64,000 bases of DNA. It comes from Epiperipatus broadwayi (lineage: Eukaryota > Onychophora > Udeonychophora > Euonychophora > Peripatidae). How positions within the stretch are numbered: position 1 is the stretch's first letter; the number at the start of each line of letters is the position of its first letter. The position numbers were made by a program, and so were the translations under genes. Below, one piece after another: positions 12,374 through 22,604 of this stretch. The stretch is from NCBI GenBank assembly GCA_028023455.1, contig JAQFVV010012400.1, forward strand, positions 10,408,248-10,472,247, written 5' to 3'. The notes under the pieces were generated by a model, which was not told the origin of the DNA, did not search any database, and was given only the letters and a program-made list of their open reading frames with translations.

Positions 12374-12760
12374 TTTTATAACTTACAAGCTTAAGAGAAT
12401 AGGGTCATGTGATCTATGACTCTTATTTTGAAGATGTATAAATTAGAAAAGTAGTTTAATTAAACAATGACACTTGATTATTGTTGGTGATGGTTTGTTA
12501 TTGTTTGCCATTTCCTTAACACGATCTACATTTATAGTTACATTCTGATACTCTACCATTAGAACCATTAATATAAAAAATATTAAAACAGAGTTTAAAT
12601 ATAAAATTTAGTAAGATTTATTGTACCAAGTATACTTTCAAAGCTTTCCTACCATATTCATGATTAATCTGCTGAGAACAGTATTTTTTTGTGAATTTAT
12701 ATGCTATTTGATTTTTGGTTTATTATATATTCATTTTGTGTAATGAATCACGCCTCTTTC

Positions 12761-12861
12761 CATATGTCATAGCAATGGCCAGGAGGCAAACTCACAACTG
12801 TCTGCAACCAACTACTTGCTTGCAAGGTACTGCAATGATCTCTCAGCTAACAATGCTTGAC
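12761..12861 (-). mobile_element. tRNA-derived SINE, type with anticodon-arm insert, with TSD
   Basis: Reverse complement of the SINE at 54657. On the minus strand it starts gtcaagcattgttagctgag and ends at gctatgacatatg, and it contains the extra gcaagcaagtagttg segment that marks this SINE type. Near-identical 17-bp target-site duplications flank it (tgaatcacgcctctttc at about 12744, tgaatcatgcccctttt after 12862), which supports retroposition. The B-box is decayed (gagtttgcctcc), so the copy is old. Confidence 0.75.
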
Positions 12862-12869
12862 TGAATCAT

Positions 12870-13550
12870 GCCCCTTTTATTTACATTTGTGATAATTTTA
12901 ACAACACTTGGATTGATGATTTAAAAAAAAAAAAACAATGGATTAACAGCTTCAAACTTTACCTTAGATTTTTTATTCATTAATAGATGTTGGATTGTAT
13001 ATATATCAACAAAAATGAAATATAATTAAATTTATTACATTGATATTTCATAAAAATTTTAAGTAAATAATGTAATATAATATAAAATGCCATTTTATAA
13101 TAGCAACAATTCTATATATATATATTATAAAAATAATATAAAGTCAAACTTTTTTCAACAAATATTTTATCCCTTTCTCAACGTGATTGTACATTATTTT
13201 AAAGCTTCAATATACATTGCACACATAGTAAAATCTATTTTTTTTTATATAAAATTAATTAGAATCAAAAATATTGGCAAAAAAAATCCAAATATTTACA
13301 AATGTAATATACAATAATAAAATTTGTCAATTAAACAACATGTAATAACTACATAAAATGTATAAAAAATACAATATATAAAGATATATAACTTTTCACT
13401 TATTTTAAATTTATCGATCATTAATTAAATTAATTAATGTTATATATATTCATACAGTTATTTTTATTGTAGTTAATATAATTAGTTATATGTATTTATT
13501 ATTGTTATAATTAATATATATAATATAATATATATATATATTGTATTATA
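12870..13550. other. AT-rich DNA, nothing recognised
   Basis: TA-rich sequence with several short alternating TA runs. No gene-like frame stands out. Confidence 0.4.
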
Positions 13551-13556
13551 TTATAT

Positions 13557-13884
13557 AACACTTCAAAATTAATTCTCATATGACTGGTTTGTTAGTTAAT
13601 GAACTACTCTCAAACCACAGCACAAGACAATAATTTTTAGAGAAAAGATCAGACTGTTTGTTTTTTTTTACCTTATATTTTTATATAGATGTTTTCTTGA
13701 AACACTTTGGCCAGAAAGCATGAATTTTTGGTCAGTGTTGCAGATAAACCTCTATATAAGAAAATGGGATAAACAGAAAAGACATTTCAACCTTTTCTCT
13801 AAAAAATTATTGTCTTATGTTTTGGTTTGAGAATATTTCATTAACTAATAAACCAGTAGTATGAGAATTAATCTCATAGTGTTA
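13557..13884. mobile_element. MITE-like element with ~92-bp inverted arms
   Basis: Left arm 13557-13648 (starting taacacttcaaaattaattc) is the diverged reverse complement of 13793-13884 (ending gagaattaatctcatagtgt). The ends carry a shared taacact-type terminus. The ~145-bp interior is non-coding. A second, partial member lies 150 bp downstream, which shows that this is a dispersed family rather than a one-off inversion. Confidence 0.7.
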
Positions 13885-13984
13885 CATGTTATTAAATACT
13901 AGAAATATCTTATATTACATATTTCATTCTTTGAATCAGCATTGACAATGCTTTAAAAAGTAGTATGATTAATTTAAAATATAT

Positions 13985-14150
13985 TCATTCTGACCAAAGT
14001 TTTTTAGTCAAAGCTCTATTTATGAAAATGAAGGGGAAAAGAGAAAATAGACTGACATTTCTCTAAAAAAATATTGTCTTTTGCTTTGGTTTGAGTATTT
14101 CATTAACTAATAAACTAGTCATGTGAGAATCAATTTCAAAGTGCTGCATA
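13985..14150. mobile_element. Partial second copy of the 13.56-kb MITE-like family
   Basis: The stretch tttctctaaaaaaatattgt through gtgagaatcaatttcaaagt repeats the right arm of the neighbouring element. Upstream it also matches its interior (a tctgaccaaag...ttttagtc segment). The left arm is absent. Confidence 0.6.
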
Positions 14151-14159
14151 TTATTAAAA

Positions 14160-15345
14160 CAAAGTATCTTATATATACTGCATATAAAGTAATTTTATCA
14201 TTTTTCAAAAAATGGCTAAAAGATATAAACTTTACAATTATTAGCCAAAACCTAACATAAAATGATTAGACTGATTTTGTATATAAGTTTCAGTTACAAT
14301 CTAGCCTCCTAGGATATGCTAGAGCACTAAACACTTGTTCATCATGTTAGAATAATAATTATATATATATATATAACTTCATGCAATATGTTTTATTTTT
14401 ATTGATCACAATTTATATTGTTTTTAAACTGATTATGAAATATTAAACATATTATTTAAGATATATACAATTATATTTACATTAGAAATTATTATAAATA
14501 ATAAATTAGATATATAACATTAATAAGTATACTGAGACTAAATATCAATTTGTGTAATGTTTGGAGTCTACATTTTTATCTGCATCACATCGTGTGTGTT
14601 TAATATCACATGACCAGTTTAAACACATTATAAAATTATAATAGTGTATTAATATATTCCTATTTTAAAATTAAATATTGTATGAAACTATTTATATAGA
14701 AGACTTTAGCTGCTATTATATATGGAGAACAGATTTTTAGATCTAGAGCTACCAAGGATGACAAAGTTATAATTGAGCTGTATGTAGAAAGAGAATCAGT
14801 ACTTATTTTATATTAGCTAGTGATTAATAATGATATCATTTGTAGTGCTGAAAACGTTTTTCATTCATTACAGCTATTCTCAGTGCATTGGCTGATATAT
14901 ATATATATATATAAAGATAGTTAACTCTCTAGAAATGTTTCCTTTTGGTTTTATTATACTAAAAGCTATATATTTTGACAAATTCTTTATTATTGATGCT
15001 TTTCCTACTATATTGTGTTCTAAATGTTTTAATTTTTGAATTAAAATTGTTAATTTTCTTTGAATATATGTATTATTTCAAATACTTATAATTTATTGAC
15101 TCCATCACTGTTTTTGTGCATAGATTTAAATTTCTTTTTAAATAGTTATTTTTTAAAAACAAAAATATTTGAAAAAACAAACCAACATATTTGCTTATAT
15201 TTGTTTAATGGATTTTGAGTTTATTTTAGCATGTAAAGTGATATTTTTTAATAAATATGAAGTTAACTTATTTTTTAAACATAAGTCGTCATTAACTTCT
15301 CACATTTGTATGAATTTGTAATATAAATACACAGTTTTACTAATT
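14160..15345. other. AT-rich DNA, nothing recognised
   Basis: Only short TA runs (14360, 14897) and AT-rich unique-looking sequence. Confidence 0.4.
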
Positions 15346-15354
15346 TTTGTTCTC

Positions 15355-15384
15355 TCTCCCCCCCCCCCCCCCCCTCTCCCCCTC

Positions 15385-15436
<52 letters not shown>

Positions 15437-15535
15437 CCCTCCCCCCCCCCCCCCCTCCCCCCCCCCCCCCCCCCTCTCCCCCCCTCTCTCTCTCTCTCTT
15501 TTTCTTTTTCTCTCTCTCTCTCTCTCTCTCTCTGG
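15355..15535. repeat. C-rich / (CT)n low-complexity tract
   Basis: About 180 bp that is nearly pure C on the plus strand with interspersed T, ending in (CT)n. Translated frames across it are artefacts. The G-rich complement could form quadruplexes. The C-run length may be unreliable, since long homopolymers are poorly resolved in assembly. Confidence 0.85.
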
Positions 15536-15864
15536 ATTAAATAACACATTTCAAATTTAAATATTAGAAATAAACATGATAGACAGATATTAATTTTCAA
15601 AGTCACAAGATCCATATTATATAACAAAAAAATGGCTGATGGTTTTCTCTATGCACTGATATGGGTGACTAGCTTTTTGTTTGTTTACATGCTTATGTAT
15701 GGTTTGATTAATCTACTTTATTACACATATTTAAGCTTATCTTGACATATGTCTTGGTTATATTATTTACATCTTGTGTGTTTTGTAATCATATGAATTG
15801 CATTTTCTAGAATGATCTATCTTAGGCAGATGTGTAGAATTACTTAGTGACTGTTTTTCTGTGT

Positions 15865-16110
15865 AACAATGGAGACCGTTCATGGCAATTCCTATCTCAT
15901 ATTATAGCCAAAATAAGACAAGCTCATCTGATCATTTGGGCAGATATTCACTTATTCATTTTAATTTGCCATGTATATTCTCAATAGCTCTCACCAGTAT
16001 CACACTTCAAAATATATATATTTCCTATCATTTTTTCTGGAAACCCAACTTTCACACCCATACAATAATTACAGGGATTATTATAGCTTGAGTTTTTTCA
16101 ATTTTGTTTT
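15865..16110 (-). pseudogene. Possible LINE C-terminal relic
   Basis: Read on the minus strand, broken frames give a tract resembling the post-RT region of non-LTR retrotransposons (a Y/MG..W segment, then an ISAQM.R.ACL stretch recalling the xxEVLxRAGLxS motif). There are many stops. It is weak and could be chance. Confidence 0.25.
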
Positions 16111-16114
16111 TAAA

Positions 16115-18035
16115 AATATGTTCCTGTATTTATCATTCTGTTTCACGGCAATGAATTTTTGATCTGGATTTTTTACTGTAGGTGAATAATTATCCTACCA
16201 CCCCAAAAATTACCAATAGTTTATTATTATTTACATATTTATTTAGAAAATCTAAAATCAAGACATTATTAGAATGCTCTAATTATTAATACGTTTATTT
16301 ATTTAAAAAGTAAAAAATAAATAAATTTCCAAATAATTCAGAAAAGGATATGAGTGCCAATGTGTATGTATATGTGTACATTAACAAATATATATGCGTC
16401 AAATAAAAAAGTGCCATTTTTTTTGTATCAATAAAAAAAGTTCTTGTTAAACATGTTACTTGAATTAATTTGATAAACTATTTACTTTTATAATTTAACT
16501 TACTCTTTCAAATATTTAAAGTTTATTTTGATTCTGTAATACGTAACAAAAACTGCAATTTATCATATCATTTGTTAAGCCTCGCTGTTAATTACAAAGT
16601 TGGCTGAAAATATTTGAAAACCCAGAAAAAAAGTCTCAAAGGGTTATTATTTGACTAATTATAAAATGTTTTGAAATAAAAACTTTATTGCGTGTTCATT
16701 TGTTCTATTTGTTTATTTTTATTTTATTAGAGATATAACAATATCAAACTGAATGGTTTTTATAAATTGAATTAAAGTTAGCTGGTTCGAGAACTTAAGG
16801 TTTTTGAATTTTGTATTAGCTTGTTGGAAATAATACAATTTCTGTTCACTGTATTTCTTTATGCATTGATTATATATATATAATACCATTTTATAAATTT
16901 TCTATAGACACTTATTTACAATGCATTATTTTTTTATTTCTTTACTGGCCATGTTTTCTAAGCGTTTAACTGACCAACAACTTTCAATAAAGCTAAATAT
17001 GTGATCATATATGTTTAGATATTATAGGTCTGATGAAGATTACTCATCAGTTGAAATTGTTAAATATTGTCAAAAAATAAATAAAAAACTAATCATTGCA
17101 AAAAATGACTATAAAAGGTATATTAAATGGTATTATAGATATTACCTTGATAATATAAAAAAATTAATATGATCCAAACTTCTCTTTTATAAAAGTCATA
17201 AATTAAAGACTAGTCTGAGGATATGAATAGTTTGACCCTACTATTTAGTGATCCTTGATTAATCAGCATTACAATAGATGGTCCTGGAAAAAAAGGGAAG
17301 TAGTATTGATAAAAGTTGTCAATACTAAAAAAATATTTTCTTTATTATATTTTATGTCTTTTTGTTTAAGTTTCATTATAGCTGAAATCTTTTTCTTTCT
17401 TTTATCCCCCTTTTGTACATATTTTTAATAGCTTGGTGAACTAATCTTGTTAACTTGTGTTTTATTTTGTTGTTTATATATATTAGGTTTTAATATACAT
17501 TTGTTTTTGTTTAGAAAATTTTAAACTTATCAGTTTAATTGATTTTTTTTTCAAGACTATTTTTAGTTCTATTTGCTATTTTTACCTTTACATTTTATTT
17601 ATTTTACATAATACTTATTTTCTTTGTAATTTTTTTATATTTCTAGGAGATTGTATTTGTCATAATTAATTGATTTTTAAATAAAAGCCGCATATTTAAA
17701 TTCATATATAATTTGACAAATTCCCATGAAAATAAGATTTAATGAAAGTAATCTGCAGAGTATATATTTCATCTTTTTATTATAAATTAGTTGCACCATA
17801 GATCATGTGATACTTGAGTTCTAGAAGTGGCAGGAGCTTTGATATGAAAATCTTTAGCTCTTATCCCCTTTCTTATTGCTATATTAAATCATAAAGGACA
17901 TTTTTTTACACATCTATTTTTACAACAAAATATATAATCATACATACAAATACATAAAAATATTGCTTTTGTTGTATTTTAATTTAAAAAAATTATTTAA
18001 AAAAAAATGCTCTTGAAAAGCTGTAATAAATAGAG
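16115..18035. other. AT-rich DNA, nothing firm
   Basis: No gene-like frame. A ctgatgaag...gttgaaatt stretch near 17031 recalls a ribozyme core, but its stem II does not pair. A gactagtctgagg scrap near 17212 recalls hammerhead family 2. Confidence 0.35.
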
Positions 18036-18053
18036 AGTTAATTAAATAATAAA

Positions 18054-18162
18054 GATTGCCAAGCATTGATGGTCGAGAGGTAAGCGACAGTTGCTTTACA
18101 AGCAATTGTACCGGGTTAGCGGGTTTGCTTCCTGGCTGATGCTATGACACATGAGGGGAAAA
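18054..18162 (+). mobile_element. tRNA-derived SINE with 14-bp TSD
   Basis: The ~95-bp tRNA-like unit has an A-box-like segment (tggtcgagaggtaagcg), an anticodon-arm-like hairpin (ttgctttacaagcaa) and a decayed B-box (gggtttgcttcc). The conserved tail gctatgacacatg is followed by oligo-A. Perfect 14-bp target-site duplications (18040-18053 and 18163-18176) bound it. There is essentially no body beyond the tRNA-like head, so this is a very short SINE probably mobilised by a LINE. Confidence 0.85.
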
Positions 18163-18399
18163 AATTAAATAATAAATATTATAGTAAATATATCAACATT
18201 CCCTTCTCTCTTTTTATTTACTGCTAACAAGAAAAAAAAACAAAGTTTGCAAGTAATTCTTTAATAAAATCAAAAAATTTAACAACTTGAGTTAAAAAAA
18301 AGTGCAAAAATTATTTTTAAAATGTACATCTCCAGATCTAAAATAAATATTTTTAATATTAAAAAAAGTGTAAGTAATTTTGTTTAATTATGACTTTTA

Positions 18400-18504
18400 G
18401 TCAAGCATTGATGGTCAAGAGGTCAGCAACAGCTGCTTTACAAGCAGTTGACCCGGGTTAGCGGGTTCGCTTCCCGGCTGATGCTATGACACATGGGGAA
18501 AAAA
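18400..18504 (+). mobile_element. tRNA-derived SINE with 11-bp TSD
   Basis: Same family and orientation as the copy 240 bp upstream. It is better preserved: the B-box region reads gcgggttcgcttcccggc and the anticodon-like loop is ctttaca. Perfect 11-bp duplications (tatgactttta at 18389-18399 and 18505-18515) give its exact limits and show a separate insertion event. It ends tgacacatggggaaaaaa. Confidence 0.88.
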
Positions 18505-18660
18505 TATGACTTTTATATGTATTTAATATTAAGATATTTCTGTATTTTCTTAATTTTGTATTATTTTTAACTGAAAGAAAAGAAGTTTGCAATATTATTA
18601 GTTAAGCCACTAAACATCACATGATCACCATCTCATGCTAGCACATAACTGTTAGTAGAC

Positions 18661-19170
18661 AGGCAAAAACTCTCCATATAGTAGTGCCACCTTGTGCTAA
18701 CCAGAGTAATCAATGGATTCCAGAAGGTTTGTGCACAAAATCTATCCAGTGCCTACTCATCCAATATCCCCAGACTAGTTTCTGGCTTGTGGCCTTCATC
18801 AGTGAGGAGCCTTGGATCTGAGAGCACTGCACCTAGATTTTAGGATCTAATGCAACCCTCCAGAAGTCACCTTTTATCTCTACTTCACTACAAAACTATG
18901 AGAATGAAATTGAAAACACAATAATATTTTCAATCTAAGCTCAATAGCTTATATAGTCATATGGGTCTGATCTTAATTCAGCACCCATACATTTTGGTGA
19001 CTTTGGCTCTTAAATAACCACAGCCACCATTATCCTTTTAGGCAGGATTGGTGTTAAACCATTAAACATTACATGATCACCATCTCATGCTAGCACATAA
19101 CTGTTAGTAATCAGGCAAAAAAAACTCTGGTTAGCACAAGGTGGCATTACTATATGGAGAGTTTTTGCCT
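18661..19170 (-). mobile_element. TIR-flanked hammerhead-family-2 element
   Basis: Left terminal repeat 18661-18708 (aggcaaaaactctccatata...) and right terminal repeat 19124-19170 are reverse complements of about 47 bp. Inside, on the minus strand, is a well-preserved hammerhead motif (18767-18808). A conserved tract (cttggatctgag..., then cttttatctctactt) follows. A gatcaccatctcatgctagc segment outside the left arm is repeated before the right arm (near 19075), so the element is nested or partly duplicated. No protein is encoded. Confidence 0.75.
18767..18808 (-). ncRNA. Minimal type I hammerhead ribozyme motif, family 2
   Basis: On the minus strand: stem I strand TCCTCA, core CTGATGA, a stem II of GGC/GCC with loop CACAA, core GAA, the palindrome ACTAGT (A15.1 to U16.1, stem III), then C17 as cleavage nucleotide, and stem I strand TGGGGA. 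Stem I pairs at all six positions with one G-U. All core bases required by the hammerhead consensus are present. The oddity is an A-A mismatch where stem II meets the core, so activity may be reduced. Minimal hammerheads with a short palindromic stem III are known from Penelope-like elements and animal retrozymes, where they work as dimers. Confidence 0.65.
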
Positions 19171-19211
19171 GTTTACTAATATTATTAATTGATAAAGGCC
19201 TTTTTTTTGAT

Positions 19212-19632
19212 CAGTTCTTAGAGCATTCGTCTTGGATTGGGAGGTCTCAGAATCTACTCTGGCACTTGCAAAATTGGTACTCAAACTTCTTAAGAACCCC
19301 CAAACAATCAAATCACAAGCCCTTTTTTTATTTGATAAAAGTAAAAATAATTTTCTAATCTTATTTGGGATTTATATTTTTAAAGAAATTTTTATATAAA
19401 TTATTTAGCCTGATATTAAATGAACATTTTTAAAAATACAAATATTCATTTAATATCAAACAAAATAACTTATATAAAAATTCCTTTAAAAACATAAATT
19501 TCAAATGAGATTAAAAAATTATTTTCATTTTTATCAATTACAAAAAGACATATGGCTTTATTGCTTGAAACCTGAGACTGCCAGAATATATCCTGGGATC
19601 TCCCAATACCAAGCCAGATGCTTTAAAAACTG
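19212..19632. repeat. Foldback made of two head-to-head SINE-like copies
   Basis: Arms 19212-19429 and 19440-19632 are diverged reverse complements with a 10-bp spacer. Each arm starts with a tRNA-like head (cttggattgggaggtctcag on the left), runs through a common AT-rich body, and meets its mirror at gatattaaatga. Divergence of roughly one base in eight by eye points to an old event. It is the third unrelated sequence in the window arranged head to head. Confidence 0.65.
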
Positions 19633-19639
19633 CTCCAAA

Positions 19640-20620
19640 CCAAATTATACATTATGCCATGCTCTAAATTGAGTTTTTATATGATGTAGTAAAATTCTGA
19701 GACAATTTTTAAGTTTTAATAGATTTAAGGACTTGTTTCCAATTGGTTCATCCCTGATCATCTTAACTGACTATATAATTATTAGTTAATAAAGGTAAAA
19801 GAAAAAAGACTTGCAAAACTCTTATTATGAGGTAAGTTGTCTTTTTTAAAAAACAAGTCTTTAGGGGAAAATACTTTTAAAAATGTTTCAAAACTATATC
19901 AGTTTAATCCTAATTTTATACGTATCCATTTATCACTCTATAAATTACATAATTAAGACATTAGTTTAAATTTAATTATTACTTTGTATCTTTTTTCATA
20001 CTTGTGCCAAGTTTTATTTTGCCTTCTATATCTAGGTCATAATATTTGCTATGTGCTTAAAGTGTTATATCTGGGGAATATCAGAAGCAGAAATTAAATT
20101 AAGATTGGAGTCATCCTTCTGTAACACTTAGTTGTTTTGAGATCCATTTCAAGCCCCCCCCCCCGTCTTTAATAATAAATAGTTCTGATAATTCAATGTT
20201 TTGAAAATTTATTATCAATATTTTTATTAGGAGTATTTACTATCTTGTGTAACTATATCATTACAACATCAGTGATATATTTTCTCTGGGTTTTCAAATA
20301 ATGCCTTTCTAATATATTTAATCTGATTCTTCAGGCCATGTTCGATGTATAATTGTTTTATACATGAAATATATGAAATGATTTGCATTCATGTTTTAAC
20401 TTTGTGTTGAGAAATTCATTTAATCTATATCCATTAGATCTCATCTTTTATAGTTGTATGAGTAACTTTTTATTCTTTCACTTTAACTTTTTTTTCTTTC
20501 TTTTTACAAATTACAGATTCTGTAAAGTAACTTTAAATAAGTAAATTTCATTATAAAGGCAAAATAATGTTATTAGGGTCAAATAAAAATATCTTTAAAA
20601 TATGCATTCAGATTGTTTTG
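19640..20620. other. AT-rich DNA, nothing recognised
   Basis: Only a short C run at 20154-20164 stands out. No frame or family copy was identified. Confidence 0.4.
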
Positions 20621-20627
20621 TTCATAG

Positions 20628-20820
20628 AGGCAAAACTACACTAGCATCACTCAGTGCAACCAGAGTAATCAATGGATGCAGAAAATTCTTATCTAATGTC
20701 CACTCATCCAAAATCCTCTGTCTAGGCACTAGATAGGGATTTTATGCACAAATCTTCCTACATCCACTGATTACTCTTTCTTGCACTGAGTGGCAATACT
20801 GTATGAAGAATTTTGCTGTG
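20628..20820. mobile_element. Foldback of hammerhead-family-2 ends without ribozyme
   Basis: Left arm 20628-20715 (aggcaaaactacactagcat...) and right arm 20735-20820 are diverged reverse complements carrying the family-2 terminal sequence. The ribozyme region is missing, so the two halves meet near tctgtctagg. It is flanked on the right by the conserved gatcatgtgatg terminus. Confidence 0.65.
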
Positions 20821-21029
20821 TAGGCATAAAGATTATGATCATGTGATGTTTAGATTGTTTTATTCATGTTATGTTTATTATTCATCACCAGAGGCAACAC
20901 TATTCATGATTGTGTTAAGATTCTAATGACAGAACCTTCATCTGAAGAACGCAAATCTCTTTTCCACCATTATTGGTATAACTCTCCCAGAACAATTTGA
21001 AAACATTTAATGATTGCATGATGGTTTCT

Positions 21030-21180
21030 ATAAATATAATCATAAGATGAAAATAACCAAAAATGATATATCTAATGAAAATATATGAAAGACCAGGAAT
21101 TGATAACCTGGTAAAATGTAAAGACCATCAGAAATTTAAATATCTGGCAAAAATAATATTTCATAAAGAATAAGATAAAA
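21030..21180 (+). pseudogene. Possible LINE RT palm/thumb scrap
   Basis: A broken frame reads approximately GIDNLVKCKDHQKFKYLAKII, resembling the segment before and including the KYLG motif after the catalytic box of non-LTR RTs. It is short and interrupted; low certainty. Confidence 0.3.
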
Positions 21181-21892
21181 AGCATGAGTTAAAATTTGCC
21201 TAAACTTTTAAATGCATATAAAAGACTAATTTAAATTTTTATCATCATAACTTTTAACACATCATATATATTAAAAAACAAACTCAGCAACACATGTTTT
21301 ATTCTGAATAAGGGGTCTTCACAAAAAAAAAAAAAAAACCCCACAGTCATTAAAGTCCATACATCATCCATGATCTTGTCAATTACAATAAATTTCAGAC
21401 CTAATATCACAGATAATTTCTATCATCAATTTTTTTTAATATATATAATTGTTTATAAAAAGTGTATTTTATAACAGGAATAGTATAAAATAATAAATAT
21501 GCTTAAAACTATGCAAAATATAGCTACTGTTGCTAAGATTATTTTAATAAATAATATTTTTTAAAATATATATATTTAATCTCATAAATAATTTTAAATA
21601 GCCTTAAATTTTATTTCAAATATTAAAAAAATAGGGGGAGATTTTTTTTTTTTTTGCTTTTTAATACATTACTTGATCACAGTTTATATATATATATTTT
21701 AGGAGCAGCACTTTTATAATTTAATAAGAATTTTCAACTAGTATTTATTCATTTCTCACTTTTATAATAGTGGCAGTATTAAAATAGAATGAACAGAATT
21801 AGAATATATCAGATTATAAATACCTTATGCAATATTAAGGATCAAAAATGCTTAATTTACTGAATTTAACATTGTCTTCCAACTTTCTAGGT

Positions 21893-22041
21893 TCAACTGA
21901 AGAGTGCTGGTTCTGCACAAAATACATATATTCAAGAATCATGTATTAATTTCACATGTAATTGGTTATGCATACTGATTGCTTGAGATGGAGTGAGAAT
22001 AAATAGACTAAATAATCCTGAGTTCAAATTCCTCTACTTAC
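21893..22041 (+). mobile_element. Hammerhead-family-1 copy (tRNA-like tail), degenerate core
   Basis: It starts with a stem-I-like segment, CTGAAGA, and a stem II of GTGC/GCAC. The second core is AAAA instead of GAAA, so G12 is lost and cleavage should fail. A body follows, then a tRNA-like B-box (gagttcaaattcc) near 22022. The next copy lies about 490 bp downstream in the same direction. Confidence 0.6.
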
Positions 22042-22174
22042 ATATATGAAACATTCAATATAAACAGATTACATACTACCCTAGAATTACATATTGCTTG
22101 GGAAATAGATTACATCGTAGTATAAGTTCAGCTCATCACTCTCCTATTAATATATATGGATATATGATAGTTGG

Positions 22175-22530
22175 ATAATGTGAGGCATTAGACTTGCATT
22201 AGTATGATTACAATATTAAATCCAATAAGAGCTTTGAGCATTCCATTATTGGTTTTTCAATAAAATGAATGGTTGAATAGTTGGAAGAGTGAGAAAATTG
22301 AATTCAATCCATTAAAGTTTGAGAAATTGCTATCTTAATATAAAACTAAGCACTGATTGTGTGGAAAATTATGATTTAGCCCAACTGATGGGTGCTGGTT
22401 CTGCACAAAATATGTATGTTGGGATCATCTATATTTTTCACATGTGAGTGGGCATATGTATTGGTTCCTTGAGATGGAATGGAGGGGATTGAAAAATTCT
22501 GAGTTCAAATCCCTCTACTTACATACCTAT
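22175..22530 (+). mobile_element. Hammerhead-family-1 copy with 5' body
   Basis: The 5' body (gctttgagcattccattatt near 22231, then atgaatggttgaatagttgg) is shared with copies at 27551 and 51838 (minus). The core at 22385 reads CTGATGG (A9 lost) and AAAA (G12 lost). Stem I CCAA/TTGG and stem II are kept. The B-box-like gagttcaaatccc is near 22500. It is inactive but clearly the same structure. Confidence 0.65.
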
Positions 22531-22534
22531 TTAT

Positions 22535-22573
22535 TATATAATGACTTAGTTGTTAATTTTGCAACATCAATAT

Positions 22574-22604
<31 letters not shown>

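Noticed and set aside
15275-15627. Poly-Gly/Pro/Arg open frames on both strands
   Set aside because: They arise from the C/CT low-complexity tract and have no protein character.
17031-17065. ctgatgaag...gttgaaatt as another hammerhead
   Set aside because: The bases flanking the two core pieces do not pair to form stem II, and no stem I partner was found.
18061-18146. Calling the tRNA-like units functional tRNA genes
   Set aside because: They have poly-A tails, target-site duplications and poor acceptor-stem pairing, so they are SINEs. The parent tRNA could not be decided by eye.
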